Shown: positions 30,047 to 39,690 of the stretch, piece after piece
Numbering within the stretch: the first letter of the stretch is position 1
Layout: every line of letters begins with the position of its first letter
Source of the DNA: Photobacterium iliopiscarium
GTDB taxonomy: Bacteria; Pseudomonadota; Gammaproteobacteria; Enterobacterales; Vibrionaceae
DNA: 64,000 nucleotides
Direction of reading: 5' to 3'
Assembly: GCF_003026395.1 (NCBI RefSeq)
Contig: NZ_PYOO01000017.1
Span: 1-64,000, forward strand
The notes under the pieces: generated by a model
Told to the model about the DNA's origin: nothing
Database searches by the model: none
Seen by the model: the letters and a program-made list of their open reading frames with translations, nothing else
Position numbers and translations under genes: made by a program

Positions 30047-31390
30047 ATGTTAGATAAATTAGTAATTGCGAATCGAGGTGAAATTGCACTTCGAATTCTT
30101 CGCGCATGTAAAGAATTAGGTATTAAGACCGTTGCGGTTCACTCAACCGCTGACCGTGATCTTAAACACGTACTATTAGCAGATGAATCCGTTTGTATTG
30201 GTCCCGCTCGTAGTATCGATAGTTACCTTAATATTCCTCGTATTATCAGTGCAGCAGAAATCACAGGCGCAGTAGCGATTCACCCTGGCTACGGTTTCCT
30301 ATCTGAAAATGCTGATTTTGCTGAGCAAGTAGAACGTTCAGGCTTTATTTTTGTGGGTCCTAAAGCAGAAACTATTCGTCTAATGGGCGATAAAGTATCA
30401 GCAATCAGTGCCATGAAAAAAGCCGGTGTACCTTGTGTACCCGGTTCTGACGGTCCACTTGATGACGATGAAGCGAAAAATAAATCTTTCGCTAAACGTA
30501 TTGGTTACCCAGTTATCATTAAAGCCTCTGGTGGCGGCGGTGGTCGTGGTATGCGTGTTGTACGTTCTGAAAATGAACTGACTGAAGCGATTGCCATGAC
30601 CCGCGCAGAAGCAAAATCTTGCTTTAATAATGACATGGTTTACATGGAAAAATACCTTGAAAACCCTCGTCATATCGAAGTACAAATCCTTGCTGATGGT
30701 CAAGGTGGTGCAATTCACTTAGGTGAACGCGATTGTTCAATGCAACGTCGCCACCAAAAAGTGGTTGAAGAAGCACCAGCACCCGGTATAACCGAAGAGA
30801 TGCGTAAATATATCGGTGAACGTTGTACGCGTGCATGTATTGAAATTAACTATCGTGGCGCGGGTACGTTTGAGTTTCTTTACGAAAACGGTGAATTCTA
30901 CTTCATTGAAATGAACACTCGAATTCAAGTTGAACACCCAGTAACAGAAATGGTAACTGGTGTTGATTTAATTAAAGAACAATTACGTATTGCAGCAGGC
31001 CAACCGTTATCATTTAGCCAAAAAGATATTCAAATTCGCGGTCACGCGGTTGAGTGTCGAATTAATGCTGAAGATCCTGAGCGTTTCCTTCCTTGCCCTG
31101 GCACGATCACGCGTTTCCACTCTCCAGGTGGTATGGGTATTCGTTGGGAATCTCACATCTATACTGGTTATACCGTACCGCCTTACTATGATTCAATGAT
31201 TGGTAAGTTAATCGCTTATGGTGAAAACCGTGATGTGGCTATCTCACGTATGCGTAATGCATTAAGTGAAATGATCATTGATGGCATTAAAACCAATATT
31301 CCTCTTCAGCAAGAAATTATGAATGATGAAAACTTCCAAAAAGGTGGCGCTAACATCCACTACCTTGAGAAGAAGCTTGGTTTACAGTAA
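30047..31390 (+). CDS. accC: Biotin carboxylase subunit of acetyl-CoA carboxylase
   Basis: ATP-dependent carboxylation of biotin on AccB. 447 residues (E. coli 449). ATP-grasp domain with the Gly-rich [14 protein letters not shown] near residue 159, HIEVQIL near 209, and catalytic [18 protein letters not shown] near 229-246, then [16 protein letters not shown] near 286. GAGG lies about 9 nt before the ATG. Terminator downstream marks the end of the core acc operon. Confidence 0.98.
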   Translation: MLDKLVIANRGEIALRILRACKELGIKTVAVHSTADRDLKHVLLADESVCIGPARSIDSYLNIPRIISAAEITGAVAIHPGYGFLSENADFAEQVERSGFIFVGPKAETIRLMGDKVSAISAMKKAGVPCVPGSDGPLDDDEAKNKSFAKRIGYPVIIKASGGGGGRGMRVVRSENELTEAIAMTRAEAKSCFNNDMVYMEKYLENPRHIEVQILADGQGGAIHLGERDCSMQRRHQKVVEEAPAPGITEEMRKYIGERCTRACIEINYRGAGTFEFLYENGEFYFIEMNTRIQVEHPVTEMVTGVDLIKEQLRIAAGQPLSFSQKDIQIRGHAVECRINAEDPERFLPCPGTITRFHSPGGMGIRWESHIYTGYTVPPYYDSMIGKLIAYGENRDVAISRMRNALSEMIIDGIKTNIPLQQEIMNDENFQKGGANIHYLEKKLGLQ

Positions 31391-31415
31391 TAACGTTATT
31401 TAACATTTAAACGTT

Positions 31416-31445
31416 AAAAAGGCTGCCTAAGGGTGGCCTTTTTTA
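31416..31445 (+). terminator. Terminator of accC
   Basis: AAAAAGGC and GGCCTTTTTT arms with internal bulges (TGCC/GGGT). Imperfect stem but strong T tract. Confidence 0.7.
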
Positions 31446-31594
31446 TTTTTAATAACCGCATTAGTTGTATGCGTACGCACTAGACATGGCATAAAGCCTT
31501 ATCTTTTGCCACAATAGCCCCCTTTTTTGACCGCTATCACTGATCACTACAATTCAGTGGTAAGTTCTTTACCAATAATAACTGGAGAAACCGC

Positions 31595-31876
31595 ATGAAA
31601 ACGCTTTCTGCACGCTACCGTCAAGCGCATAAAGAAGCGCGCTGGGCGATAGGACTCGCGTTAGCTTATTTTCTTTGGTGGTATGTTTCCGCCTATGGGT
31701 TTGCCCCCGCAATAACTGACCTCAGCATGCCAACGCTCTATTTTGGTTTCCCATTATGGTTTTTGCTATCGTGCATTATTGGTCCCATTGTTTTTACTAT
31801 ACTTTGCGCCTTGATGGTGAAATTTATTTACCGCGATCTCCCGCTTGAAATCACAGACGATAAACCACATGAATAG
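31595..31876 (+). CDS. yhdT: YhdT family (DUF997) small membrane protein
   Basis: A 93-residue inner-membrane protein with two hydrophobic segments (about 17-35 and 46-75) and acidic ends. Its position immediately before panF, overlapping it, is conserved and suggests a partner or accessory role in pantothenate uptake, but no function has been shown that I know of. It matches E. coli YhdT in size and in the KEARWAIGLALAYFLWWYVSAYG start. TGGAG lies 7-8 nt before the ATG. Confidence 0.92.
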   Translation: MKTLSARYRQAHKEARWAIGLALAYFLWWYVSAYGFAPAITDLSMPTLYFGFPLWFLLSCIIGPIVFTILCALMVKFIYRDLPLEITDDKPHE

Positions 31877-33323
31877 CCAACTTATCATTCCGTTAGTGCT
31901 GTATTTAGCCGCCGTTTTTGGCGTTGCACTTTATACTCGCCGTTTTCAGGGTAAAGGTAATTTCCTAACAGAATACCTCGTCGGTGGTCGCAGTATGGGC
32001 GGCTTCGTTCTTGCTATGACCCTCGCTGCGACCTACGCCAGTGCCAGTACTTTTATCGGTGGCCCAGGAGCTGCCTATAAAATGGGACTTGGATGGGTCT
32101 TACTCGCCATGATCCAACTTCCCGCAGCATGGTTAACCTTAGGTGTGCTAGGTAAAAAATTTGCAATTGAATCTCGACGCCATAATGCGTTAACCCTCAA
32201 TGATATTTTATATGCTCGCTATCAACACAAGGGCGTGGTGATCTTTGCTTCATTGTCACTACTACTGGCCTTTTTTGGCACCATGGTTGTCCAGTTTGTT
32301 GGTGGAGCTCGCTTATTACAAACAGTAACGGGGCTATCTTATACTCATGGCCTAATGCTATTTGCTATCACCGTTGGCCTCTATACCACCATTGGTGGCT
32401 TTAGAGCCGTCGTCATGACAGATACCATTCAAGGGATCATGATGATCATTGGTACGATCGCGCTACTGGTTGGGATCGTTCATACTGGTGGCAGTATTGG
32501 GGCTCTCGTCACCAAACTACATAGTATTGATCCAGCATTAGTCTCCCCTTATGGACCCCACCACTTTTTAAGCCAACCATTTATGCTGAGCTTTTGGATT
32601 CTGGTCTGTTTTGGGGTTATCGGTTTACCTCACGCCGCAGTACGCTGTATGTCTTATAAAGACAGTCGCTCACTGCACAAAGGGATGGTGATCAGTACCA
32701 TTATCGTCGCGCTACTAATGTTTGGAATGCATTTAGCCGGTGCGCTAGGCCGTGCCATCGTGCCAAATATCGCTAGTCCCGATCAGATCATGCCAATCTT
32801 AATGGTGACAGTATTGCCACCAGCGGTTGCCGGAATATTCTTAGCAGGTCCAATGGCCGCAATTATGTCGACCATTGATTCTCAATTAATTCAAGCATCT
32901 GCAACCTTACTTAAAGATTTATATATTAATTATATCAACCCTAAGATTGCCGAAGGTGAAGCCGCTGAAACCAAGCTACCTAAATTATCATTATGGGTAA
33001 CCGCTATTTTTTCAGCATTGGTGTTTGTAGCAGCAATGAACCCTCCAAATATGATCATCTGGCTCAATTTATTAGCCTTTGGTAGCTTACAAGCGGTATT
33101 CCTATGGCCTTTAGTGTTAGGGCTATATTGGGAAAAAGCCTCTGCAACGGGTGCCTTTGCTTCAATGACTATCGGATTAACAACATATCTTGCCTTGTCA
33201 TTAGGTAAGCCAGATATGGGAGGGATGCATGCTATCGTTCCCACATTAATCATTGGGTTAGTCGCCTTTATCATCGGTAGTTATGCTCGTCCTAATAAAT
33301 TGAAAATAGCCGACGTTAACTGA
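31869..33323 (+). CDS. panF: Sodium/pantothenate symporter
   Basis: Imports pantothenate with Na+ for coenzyme A synthesis. A hydrophobic SLC5-family protein of 484 residues (E. coli 483) with about 13 membrane segments. The motifs GGRSMGGFVLAMTLAATYASASTFIGGPGAAY near residue 40 and GPMAAIMSTIDSQLIQASATLLKD near 334 are typical. The start is ATG at 31869, overlapping the yhdT stop by 8 bp. The frame stays open eight codons upstream to 31845, inside yhdT, but that part is not family-like. Confidence 0.96.
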   Translation: MNSQLIIPLVLYLAAVFGVALYTRRFQGKGNFLTEYLVGGRSMGGFVLAMTLAATYASASTFIGGPGAAYKMGLGWVLLAMIQLPAAWLTLGVLGKKFAIESRRHNALTLNDILYARYQHKGVVIFASLSLLLAFFGTMVVQFVGGARLLQTVTGLSYTHGLMLFAITVGLYTTIGGFRAVVMTDTIQGIMMIIGTIALLVGIVHTGGSIGALVTKLHSIDPALVSPYGPHHFLSQPFMLSFWILVCFGVIGLPHAAVRCMSYKDSRSLHKGMVISTIIVALLMFGMHLAGALGRAIVPNIASPDQIMPILMVTVLPPAVAGIFLAGPMAAIMSTIDSQLIQASATLLKDLYINYINPKIAEGEAAETKLPKLSLWVTAIFSALVFVAAMNPPNMIIWLNLLAFGSLQAVFLWPLVLGLYWEKASATGAFASMTIGLTTYLALSLGKPDMGGMHAIVPTLIIGLVAFIIGSYARPNKLKIADVN

Positions 33324-33364
33324 TTTTTGATTGTTAATTACGCCAACATAACCACACATTAATC

Positions 33365-33394
33365 AGAGAGAGCCAACCCGCTCTCTCTTTTTTT
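33365..33394 (+). terminator. Terminator of panF
   Basis: AGAGAGAGC, CAACCC loop, GCTCTCTCT, then T8. Confidence 0.9.
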
Positions 33395-33490
33395 TATCTA
33401 TTGTTTAGCATCTGCTAATGGGGATTGGTGAAATTTCATGCTAAACTGCGCCCCCTATGTTCAAGTAGTCACAAAATAAGCGAATAAACC

Positions 33491-34375
33491 ATGCCTTGGA
33501 TTCAAATTAAACTGAACGCTACTGCAGAGAATGCAGAAGCAATTGGCGATATGCTAATGGAAGAGACTGGTGCTCTGTCCGCCACTTTCCTTGACGCACA
33601 AGACACGCCAGTTTTCGAGCCAATGCCAGGCGAAACCCGTCTATGGGGCGATACTGATGTGATTGGTTTGTATGATGCTGAAGCCGACATGGATTTCGTG
33701 CTGAACATGCTAAAAAACAGCCCATTAATTGCTGATGATTTTGCTTATAAAATCGAGCAATTAGAAGATAAAGACTGGGAACGAGAGTGGATGGATAATT
33801 TCCACCCAATGCGTTTTGGTCGCCGTTTGTGGATTTGCCCTAGCTGGCATGAAACACCAGACCCTGAAGCCGTCAATGTACTGTTAGATCCAGGTTTAGC
33901 ATTTGGTACAGGTACTCACCCAACCACATCATTATGTCTTGAGTGGTTAGACGGTCAAGATTTAGTCGGTAAAACTGTGATCGATTTTGGCTGTGGTTCA
34001 GGTATTTTATCCATTGCAGCGCTTAAGTTAGGCGCAGCAAAAGTAATCGGTATTGATATCGACCCACAAGCTATTTTAGCTTCTCGTGATAACGCTGAAC
34101 GCAATGGTGTTTCTGGCGATCTAGAGCTATACCTACCACAAGATCAACCACAAGGCATTCAAGCAGATGTCGTTGTTGCTAACATTCTAGCCGGTCCATT
34201 GCGTGAATTATCACCAGTGATTAAGAGCTTAGTGAAAAATGGTGGCGACCTCGCAATTTCTGGTGTACTTGAAAGCCAAGCTGAAGATGTTGCAACTTAC
34301 TACAGCGATGAAATCACATTAGATCCAGTAATGGCACGCGAAGAGTGGTGTCGTATCTCGGGTCATAAAGCATAA
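33491..34375 (+). CDS. prmA: Ribosomal protein L11 methyltransferase
   Basis: Adds methyl groups to ribosomal protein L11. N-terminal substrate-recognition domain (1-60), then a SAM-binding Rossmann fold with [20 protein letters not shown] near residue 163 and [13 protein letters not shown] near 226 (the NILA motif of amino-methyltransferases). 294 residues, E. coli 293. The ribosome-binding site is weak (AAGCGAA). The PrmA-DusB-Fis order is conserved in gammaproteobacteria. Confidence 0.97.
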   Translation: MPWIQIKLNATAENAEAIGDMLMEETGALSATFLDAQDTPVFEPMPGETRLWGDTDVIGLYDAEADMDFVLNMLKNSPLIADDFAYKIEQLEDKDWEREWMDNFHPMRFGRRLWICPSWHETPDPEAVNVLLDPGLAFGTGTHPTTSLCLEWLDGQDLVGKTVIDFGCGSGILSIAALKLGAAKVIGIDIDPQAILASRDNAERNGVSGDLELYLPQDQPQGIQADVVVANILAGPLRELSPVIKSLVKNGGDLAISGVLESQAEDVATYYSDEITLDPVMAREEWCRISGHKA

Positions 34376-34487
34376 AAATTACGGTAATTGGTTGCTGCTG
34401 TTGATTATTATTAATTAATTTAACGGGTCAATTGATTGAAAATCATGCGATTTTGACAAACAAAATCATCATGCTCAATTATTGGCC

Positions 34488-34516
34488 TTTTCAGCGGCGT
34501 AAAAAATGCGTAAAAT
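34488..34516 (+). promoter_or_regulatory. Candidate dusB-fis promoter with GC-rich discriminator
   Basis: TTTTCA and TAAAAT at a 17-bp spacing, followed by GCGCGCCC. A G+C discriminator is characteristic of stringently controlled promoters, in line with growth-phase control of fis in E. coli. The start would lie about 30 bp before the TTG of dusB. Confidence 0.65.
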
Positions 34517-34551
34517 GCGCGCCCTTACTGGCACAGTCAGGTAGAGACATT

Positions 34552-35517
34552 TTGCATATCGGTCCATATCAACTTAAAAACCAACTGATAGTCGCGCCAA
34601 TGGCGGGTGTGACCGATCGGCCATTTCGTGAATTATGCCTTCGCTACGGTGCGGGCATGGCTGTTAGCGAGATGATGTCGTCGAATCCAGATCTCTGGAA
34701 AACGTCTAAATCGCTCAATCGTATGGTTCATGAAGGTGAATCAGGAATTCGTTCGGTTCAGATAGCAGGGGCTGATCCAAAATTGATGGCCGAAGCTGCG
34801 CAATTCAGTGTTGAAAACGGTGCGCAAATCATCGATATCAATATGGGATGCCCAGCCAAGAAAGTAAATAAACGATTAGCAGGTTCTGCACTACTGCAAT
34901 ATCCCCACCTTATCGAAGATATTCTTCGTACCGTCGTGGACGCAGTAGATGTTCCCGTTACGCTTAAAACCCGTACCGGCTGGGATCTCGATAATCGGAA
35001 CTGTGTCAACATAGCCAAACTCGCCGAACAATGCGGCATACAAGCCCTCGCCCTTCATGGACGTACCAAGGCTTGCATGTACAAAGGTGAAGCGGAATAT
35101 GACTACATTAGAGCGGTGAAACAAGCCATCTCGATCCCAGTTATTGCTAACGGTGATATCGATAGCCCGGAGAAAGCACGCTTTGTACTCGATTATACGG
35201 GTGCCGATGCTCTAATGATTGGCCGACCTGCACAAGGGAAGCCGTGGATTTTTAGAGAAATCCACCATTACTTAACAACCGGTGAACACCTCGCTGCACC
35301 GTCAATTGACGAAATCAGCGAAATTATGTTGGGGCATGTTAAGGAACTTCACCAATTTTATGGTGATTACCTAGGATTACGCATTGCACGTAAACACGTG
35401 TCTTGGTATTTGAAAGAGCATGCACCAGCAGGTGATTTCCGCCGGACCTTCAACGCACTCGAGGATGCTCAACAGCAAATCGATGCGCTGCAAGGCTACT
35501 TCGAAAACGTTGCATAA
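34552..35517 (+). CDS. dusB: tRNA-dihydrouridine synthase B
   Basis: FMN enzyme reducing uridine in the tRNA D loop (position 17 in E. coli). I start it at TTG 34552 ([12 protein letters not shown], formyl-Met in vivo), with AGGTAGAG upstream; this gives 321 residues, exactly the E. coli length, and begins at the family N terminus. The frame is open to 34432 but those codons run through the promoter. FMN site [15 protein letters not shown] near residue 17, catalytic Cys in [10 protein letters not shown] near 100, and HGRT near 170. Cotranscribed with fis 23 bp downstream. Confidence 0.96.
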   Translation: MHIGPYQLKNQLIVAPMAGVTDRPFRELCLRYGAGMAVSEMMSSNPDLWKTSKSLNRMVHEGESGIRSVQIAGADPKLMAEAAQFSVENGAQIIDINMGCPAKKVNKRLAGSALLQYPHLIEDILRTVVDAVDVPVTLKTRTGWDLDNRNCVNIAKLAEQCGIQALALHGRTKACMYKGEAEYDYIRAVKQAISIPVIANGDIDSPEKARFVLDYTGADALMIGRPAQGKPWIFREIHHYLTTGEHLAAPSIDEISEIMLGHVKELHQFYGDYLGLRIARKHVSWYLKEHAPAGDFRRTFNALEDAQQQIDALQGYFENVA

Positions 35518-35540
35518 ATACTAGAAGAGCTTACAGAATT

Positions 35541-35837
35541 ATGTTCGAACAAAATCTGACTTCCGAAGCGTTAACAGTAACAACTGTAACTTCACAAGAC
35601 CAAATCACACAGAAACCATTACGTGATTCAGTGAAGGCATCCCTTAAAAACTACCTTGCTCAATTAAATGGTCAGGAAGTCGACGATCTGTACGAGCTTG
35701 TGCTTGCAGAAGTTGAACAACCACTACTAGATACAATCATGCAGTACACTCGCGGTAACCAAACTCGCGCTGCAACCATGATGGGTATCAACCGTGGTAC
35801 GCTACGTAAGAAACTAAAGAAATATGGCATGAACTAA
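35541..35837 (+). CDS. fis: DNA-binding protein Fis
   Basis: Nucleoid protein and regulator of rRNA and many other genes. 98 residues, the standard length. The C-terminal helix-turn-helix [26 protein letters not shown] is essentially invariant. Follows dusB in the same transcript. Confidence 0.98.
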   Translation: MFEQNLTSEALTVTTVTSQDQITQKPLRDSVKASLKNYLAQLNGQEVDDLYELVLAEVEQPLLDTIMQYTRGNQTRAATMMGINRGTLRKKLKKYGMN

Positions 35838-35859
35838 ACCAACTTGGTTTAATGATTGT

Positions 35860-35899
35860 AAAAAAGCCCATTTCATCATCACGATGAAATGGGCTTTTT
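35860..35899. terminator. Bidirectional terminator, fis/zinc-ribbon gene
   Basis: A 17-bp stem AAAAAGCCCATTTCATC / GATGAAATGGGCTTTTT with a 5-nt loop. It serves fis and the convergent small gene. Confidence 0.93.
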
Positions 35900-35926
35900 C
35901 GTTAAATTAGTCAACATATTATTACA

Positions 35927-36097
35927 CTATAATTTATTGGCAGCCGTATTCGATTTATTTAAAAAATCATATTTGAAAAATTTCTGCACATGAGCGCATT
36001 GACGACACTGAATAATACGTCGAATAAAAAAGCGTTGATAAAATTTACGCCGTACTCGTTCAATGTCATATGATTGACAATTATTGCACTGATTCAT
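35927..36097 (-). CDS. Small zinc-ribbon protein, 56 residues (copy 1)
   Basis: I do not recognise a named family. The protein begins MNQCNNCQSYDIERVRR with a CxxC, and has a second CxxC in IIQCRQCAHV, giving a likely four-Cys zinc ribbon with a very basic middle (about eleven Arg and Lys between residues 14 and 28). That pattern suggests nucleic-acid binding or a structural zinc knuckle, but it is inference. AAGGAG lies 8 nt before ATG 36097. A longer frame to 36181 would add an unrelated hydrophobic start. It is 56% identical to the 45-residue product encoded at 36263-36400. Confidence 0.75.
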   Translation of the reverse strand: MNQCNNCQSYDIERVRRKFYQRFFIRRIIQCRQCAHVQKFFKYDFLNKSNTAANKL

Positions 36098-36180
36098 GCC
36101 TAACTCCTTTATACCCACATAAGCATCAAACAGCATATCTAACACGTAAGTAAAAAGAAACAGATTGCACAATAAAATCA

Positions 36181-36213
36181 TTCATTGTTATATGTAACAC
36201 ATATAACAATGAA
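36181..36213. repeat. Perfect 15-bp inverted repeat between the two zinc-ribbon genes
   Basis: TTCATTGTTATATGT, AAC, ACATATAACAATGAA. The arms are perfect but A/T-rich. It may end the transcript of the upstream gene or serve as an operator; no T-run follows. Confidence 0.6.
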
Positions 36214-36262
36214 TAATTCACATACGGCTTAAGATATATCAGACGTTAACTATCCAATTTAT

Positions 36263-36400
36263 TTAAAACGTATACTTAAAACATTTATGAACATGCCCGC
36301 ATTCATTACAAACACTGACACGCTTAATGAATAAACGTTGGAAAAATTTTCGATGTTTTCTGACAACATCATAAGATTGGCATTTATCACACTTAGGCAT
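36263..36400 (-). CDS. Small zinc-ribbon protein, 45 residues (copy 2)
   Basis: A short gene found by translating the minus strand from ATG 36400 to TAA 36263-36265. It begins MPKCDKCQSYDVVRKH and has CxxC near the start and CNECGHVH later. It aligns without gaps to copy 1 at 25 of 45 positions, including all four Cys, QSYD, HV and FKY, so both are real products of a duplication. The ribosome-binding site is weak. A hairpin with perfect 15-bp arms lies 50 bp downstream of its stop. Confidence 0.75.
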   Translation of the reverse strand: MPKCDKCQSYDVVRKHRKFFQRLFIKRVSVCNECGHVHKCFKYTF

Positions 36401-36480
36401 AATTAGTATTCGCTTGATACATATAAATGCACGTGATTATACCGTGTTAGCCGCAATAAGTATTCGAACAGGATATAGAT

Positions 36481-36510
36481 GTGCGGCCAGTTATACATTA
36501 TTAGCCGCAC
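36481..36510. terminator. Hairpin downstream of malY
   Basis: GTGCGGC and GCCGCAC around a 16-nt loop, without a T-run. A second GTTAGCCGCA word lies just before (about 36446). Possibly terminates malY on the minus strand; weak. Confidence 0.35.
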
Positions 36511-36579
36511 TCACTACAGCAACGTAACATGCCTTAACAAGGCTATCGTATCAATAACGTTAAATATCAATAACAACAA

Positions 36580-37758
36580 TTAACGCTTTACCAGTTGATG
36601 TAATGCTGCGACCAGTGCTTGTACACCAATTTCCACCTTACTACGTGGACATCCAACATTTAACCGTACATACCCGACACCTTCAACACCATAAGTGTCA
36701 CCACGCATAATCGCGATATGGTACTCATTAATTAATAATTGCTGCAATGCATCCATATCAATATTAAGAGGACGTAAATCAATCCATGCTAAATAAGTTC
36801 CTTGCGGTACGCGGTAATTAAGCTCAGGAAACGCGTATTCAAGCTGCTGTGCCACATATTGCAAGTTCGCTTGTAGATATTCTTTCAAGCTCTCTAGCCA
36901 CTCCTCACCTTCGTTATAAGCCGCTATGTGCCCAATAACACCTAAAATAGACGGTGACGATAAACCATCTGCTGCTTTTAATTGAATTAAGTAACGCTCA
37001 CAAACCGTAGGATCAGCAATAAAAGCATATGCTCCGGTTAATGCAGGAATATTAAATGACTTGGAGCCAGAAGAAACTAATGCCCAATGATTATCGATTG
37101 CCACTGCTGGCCACGGAATATACTCATTAAATGCCATGTCCATATGGATATCATCAGAAATAACTTTCACTTGATGTTGCTGGCAAATCTGCGCCATACG
37201 ACTGAGTTCGTCACGTGTCCATACTCGCCCCGTTGGGTTTTGAGGGCTACACAATAACAACACCTTGCATTCAACACGTGCTGCTTGCGCCTCAAACTGT
37301 GGCCAATCAATTTCATAACCGCCATTATCGGTTTTCAATAACGGGCTAGTTAACAACTGCCGTTGGTTGGCATTAAGCATATTGGCAAACGCATCATAAG
37401 CCGGAGTATGAACTAATACGCCATCACCCTGTGCCGTCCATTGCTGTACCAGTTGCGAAATAATATAAATGACCGATGGCCCATAAACGATATGATCGGG
37501 ATTTATCTCAGTATGGTAGCGACGAGAAAACCACCCTGTAATAGCTGATTTAAAATCATTATGATTCCAGCGACTATAACCAAACACACCATGAGCTAAT
37601 CGTGTTGTTAACGCGTGTTGAATACACGGTGCCACCGCAAAATCCATATCAGAAATCGTAAACGGTAACAAATCATCACTACCAAACCGATCGGCAACAT
37701 AATCCCATTGCGTACAATAAGTACCGTAGCGATTCACTGGCGTAGAAAAATCAAACAT
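36580..37758 (-). CDS. malY: MalY/PatB family aminotransferase (cystathionine beta-lyase type)
   Basis: PLP-dependent enzyme with beta C-S lyase activity, in E. coli an abundant cystathionase that also represses MalT. Fold type I: SSGSKSFNIPALTGAYAF contains the PLP-binding Lys near residue 236, LLCSPQNPTGRVWTRDE is near 170, and RLNVGCPRSK at the C terminus binds the carboxylate. 392 residues (E. coli MalY 390). It follows malX after a terminator-like hairpin, and malI is divergent upstream, the E. coli malI-malXY arrangement. Confidence 0.93.
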   Translation of the reverse strand: MFDFSTPVNRYGTYCTQWDYVADRFGSDDLLPFTISDMDFAVAPCIQHALTTRLAHGVFGYSRWNHNDFKSAITGWFSRRYHTEINPDHIVYGPSVIYIISQLVQQWTAQGDGVLVHTPAYDAFANMLNANQRQLLTSPLLKTDNGGYEIDWPQFEAQAARVECKVLLLCSPQNPTGRVWTRDELSRMAQICQQHQVKVISDDIHMDMAFNEYIPWPAVAIDNHWALVSSGSKSFNIPALTGAYAFIADPTVCERYLIQLKAADGLSSPSILGVIGHIAAYNEGEEWLESLKEYLQANLQYVAQQLEYAFPELNYRVPQGTYLAWIDLRPLNIDMDALQQLLINEYHIAIMRGDTYGVEGVGYVRLNVGCPRSKVEIGVQALVAALHQLVKR

Positions 37759-37794
37759 AACAACCTCGCAGGTAACCCTACCTTAAAAAATGTT

Positions 37795-37822
37795 AAAAAA
37801 AAGCGGAGCATTAAGCTCCGCT
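37795..37822 (-). terminator. Internal terminator/attenuator between malX and malY
   Basis: On the minus strand GCGGAGC, TTAAT, GCTCCGC and T8, 7 bp after the malX stop. It should cut malY expression below malX. Confidence 0.85.
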
Positions 37823-37829
37823 CGTTACG

Positions 37830-39407
37830 TTATACGCTAGCGGGTAGCAGCCCTTGAATTTCATTTTTTACCATATGAACTTGAGGCCCAATCACCACTT
37901 GCAAGTTATGCGCATCAAGCTTCACCACCCCTAAAGCACCATTCGCTTTTAATACGGCATCATTAACTAAGCTCATGTCGTTCACTGATAGACGTAAACG
38001 CGTAATGCAGTTATCAAGAGACACTAAATTCTCTGCGCCGCCTAATGCTGCCAAAATAATATCGCCTTTATACCCCGTGGTTTTCTCACCCGTTACAGCA
38101 AAGGCCAATGCTTCTTTGGTTTCAACTTCACGCCCTGGTGTTTTAAGATTAAAACGCGTAATTGCGAAGCGGAATACACTGTAATAAACCACAAACCAAA
38201 TCGCCGCTACCATTGGTACTAAATACCACTTCGTTGCCGTGCCTTGTAATACACCAAAGATCAAGAAGTCGATAATATTGCCATCGGTATTACCAATAGT
38301 AACGCCTAATAAGCCCATCACCATAAAGCCCACCCCCGTTAAAATGGCATGTACCACATATAACGCAGGAGCAACAAACAAGAATAAGAATTCTAATGGC
38401 TCAGTGATACCACCAATAATACAAGCAATCACACCTGACAATAATAACGCTTTAACCTTGCTACGATTCTCAAGGCGCGCACAGTGGTACATAGCGAGTG
38501 CTGCGCCCGGTAACCCCCCTAAGAACACTGGCATTTTACCTTGTGATAAAAATGCAGTTGCAGAGCCAGAGAAGCCTTGAGTCGTTGGGCATGCCAACTC
38601 AGAATAGAAAATATTAAGTGCACCACTGACCGTTTTACCACACACTTCTAACGAACCACCCGCCTCAGTAAAACGTACTAGAGCCACTAAAACATGATGT
38701 AAACCAAACGGTAATAATAAACGCTCGCCAGTACCAAAGAGGAACGGACCAAACGGACCTGCATGAGAAATCAGGTTACCAATACTGGCAATACCCATTG
38801 CAAAATATGGCCATACTACGGGTACGATTAATCCCACAACACCCAATACTAAGGTTGAAATAATCGGCACAAAACGCGCGCCACCAAAGAAAGCTAACGC
38901 ATCAGGCATTTTATAGGTATAGAAACGGGCATGCAGTTTAGCAACAATAATACCGACAATAACCGCCCCTAAAATACCGGTATCAATTGATTCAACCCCA
39001 AGGATTAACTTAACCCCATACGCTTTCTCTTCGGTTGGATCACCAATAACCCCAGCAACAGTTAAATAGAAATTAATCGAAAGATTTAATGCGGAATAGC
39101 CAACAAAACCTGCAAAGGCAGCCACACCCTTTTCTTCACGCGCTAACCCTAATGGAATTGCAACAGCAAACATAATTGGCAGATAAATAAAGGCCACAAG
39201 ACCAATTTTTGTCATCCACATGAACAGCAACTGCAAAATGGTGTTATCTAAAAAGGGCAGGCTTTCTTTAACAGCGGCACTCGATAATGAACTACCGATC
39301 CCGAGTAAAATCCCCGAGAACGCCAATAATGCGACCGGAAGCATGAAGGTTTTTCCTAAACTTTGAAAAAATTCCCAAAGCGTAGTTTTAGGTGCAGATT
39401 TAGCCAT
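37830..39407 (-). CDS. malX: PTS system IIBC component, MalX family
   Basis: Membrane-bound phosphotransferase transporter for glucose/maltose-like sugars. 525 residues (E. coli 530): an EIIC domain of about ten hydrophobic segments (residues 15-400) with GERLLLPFGLHHVL near 225 and GGITEPLEFLFLF near 305, then an EIIB domain with the phosphorylated Cys in SLDNCITRLRLSV near 470. The closest match from memory is MalX over its whole length. No EIIA is attached, so a separate Crr-type EIIA must serve. Under MalI control by analogy. Confidence 0.94.
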   Translation of the reverse strand: MAKSAPKTTLWEFFQSLGKTFMLPVALLAFSGILLGIGSSLSSAAVKESLPFLDNTILQLLFMWMTKIGLVAFIYLPIMFAVAIPLGLAREEKGVAAFAGFVGYSALNLSINFYLTVAGVIGDPTEEKAYGVKLILGVESIDTGILGAVIVGIIVAKLHARFYTYKMPDALAFFGGARFVPIISTLVLGVVGLIVPVVWPYFAMGIASIGNLISHAGPFGPFLFGTGERLLLPFGLHHVLVALVRFTEAGGSLEVCGKTVSGALNIFYSELACPTTQGFSGSATAFLSQGKMPVFLGGLPGAALAMYHCARLENRSKVKALLLSGVIACIIGGITEPLEFLFLFVAPALYVVHAILTGVGFMVMGLLGVTIGNTDGNIIDFLIFGVLQGTATKWYLVPMVAAIWFVVYYSVFRFAITRFNLKTPGREVETKEALAFAVTGEKTTGYKGDIILAALGGAENLVSLDNCITRLRLSVNDMSLVNDAVLKANGALGVVKLDAHNLQVVIGPQVHMVKNEIQGLLPASV

Positions 39408-39543
39408 AAGGGGTCACTCACTAACGAAACATTCAACATCAAGAATAAAGAGGTAAATCGTTTTAGCTCTTTATTGAAAAAAAACGCTGACAAAGATAAC
39501 CTTAAGAATTTTGCCAACGCTTTTGATAAATTACGCGATGAAT

Positions 39544-39559
39544 GATAAAACGTTTTACC
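39544..39559. promoter_or_regulatory. MalI operator between malX and malI
   Basis: GATAAAACGTTTTACC matches the E. coli MalI operator GATAAAACGTTTTATC at 15 of 16 positions. A weaker related word, TATAACGTTTTTAA, lies at 39648-39660 close to the malI start. Both fit autorepression of malI and repression of malXY. Confidence 0.8.
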
Positions 39560-39690
39560 TATTTTTATCGCTAACAAGATCACGGAAATATAGCGACTTA
39601 AAACTCATTTCAAAATTTGTGATCCTGTTAAAATAATTGCAATCAATATAACGTTTTTAATGCAACAGCATGAATAGGATTCATTCACTG

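Noticed and set aside
31869..33323. panF as the missing SLC5 half of the CrbS-like kinase
   Set aside because: It is an SLC5 relative, but it lies 7 kb away on the other strand, is full length and sits in the conserved yhdT-panF-prmA context. It is the pantothenate symporter.
34432..34551. 40-codon N-terminal extension of dusB
   Set aside because: The TTG at 34552 gives the exact family length; the extension is read through the promoter and is not conserved in E. coli.
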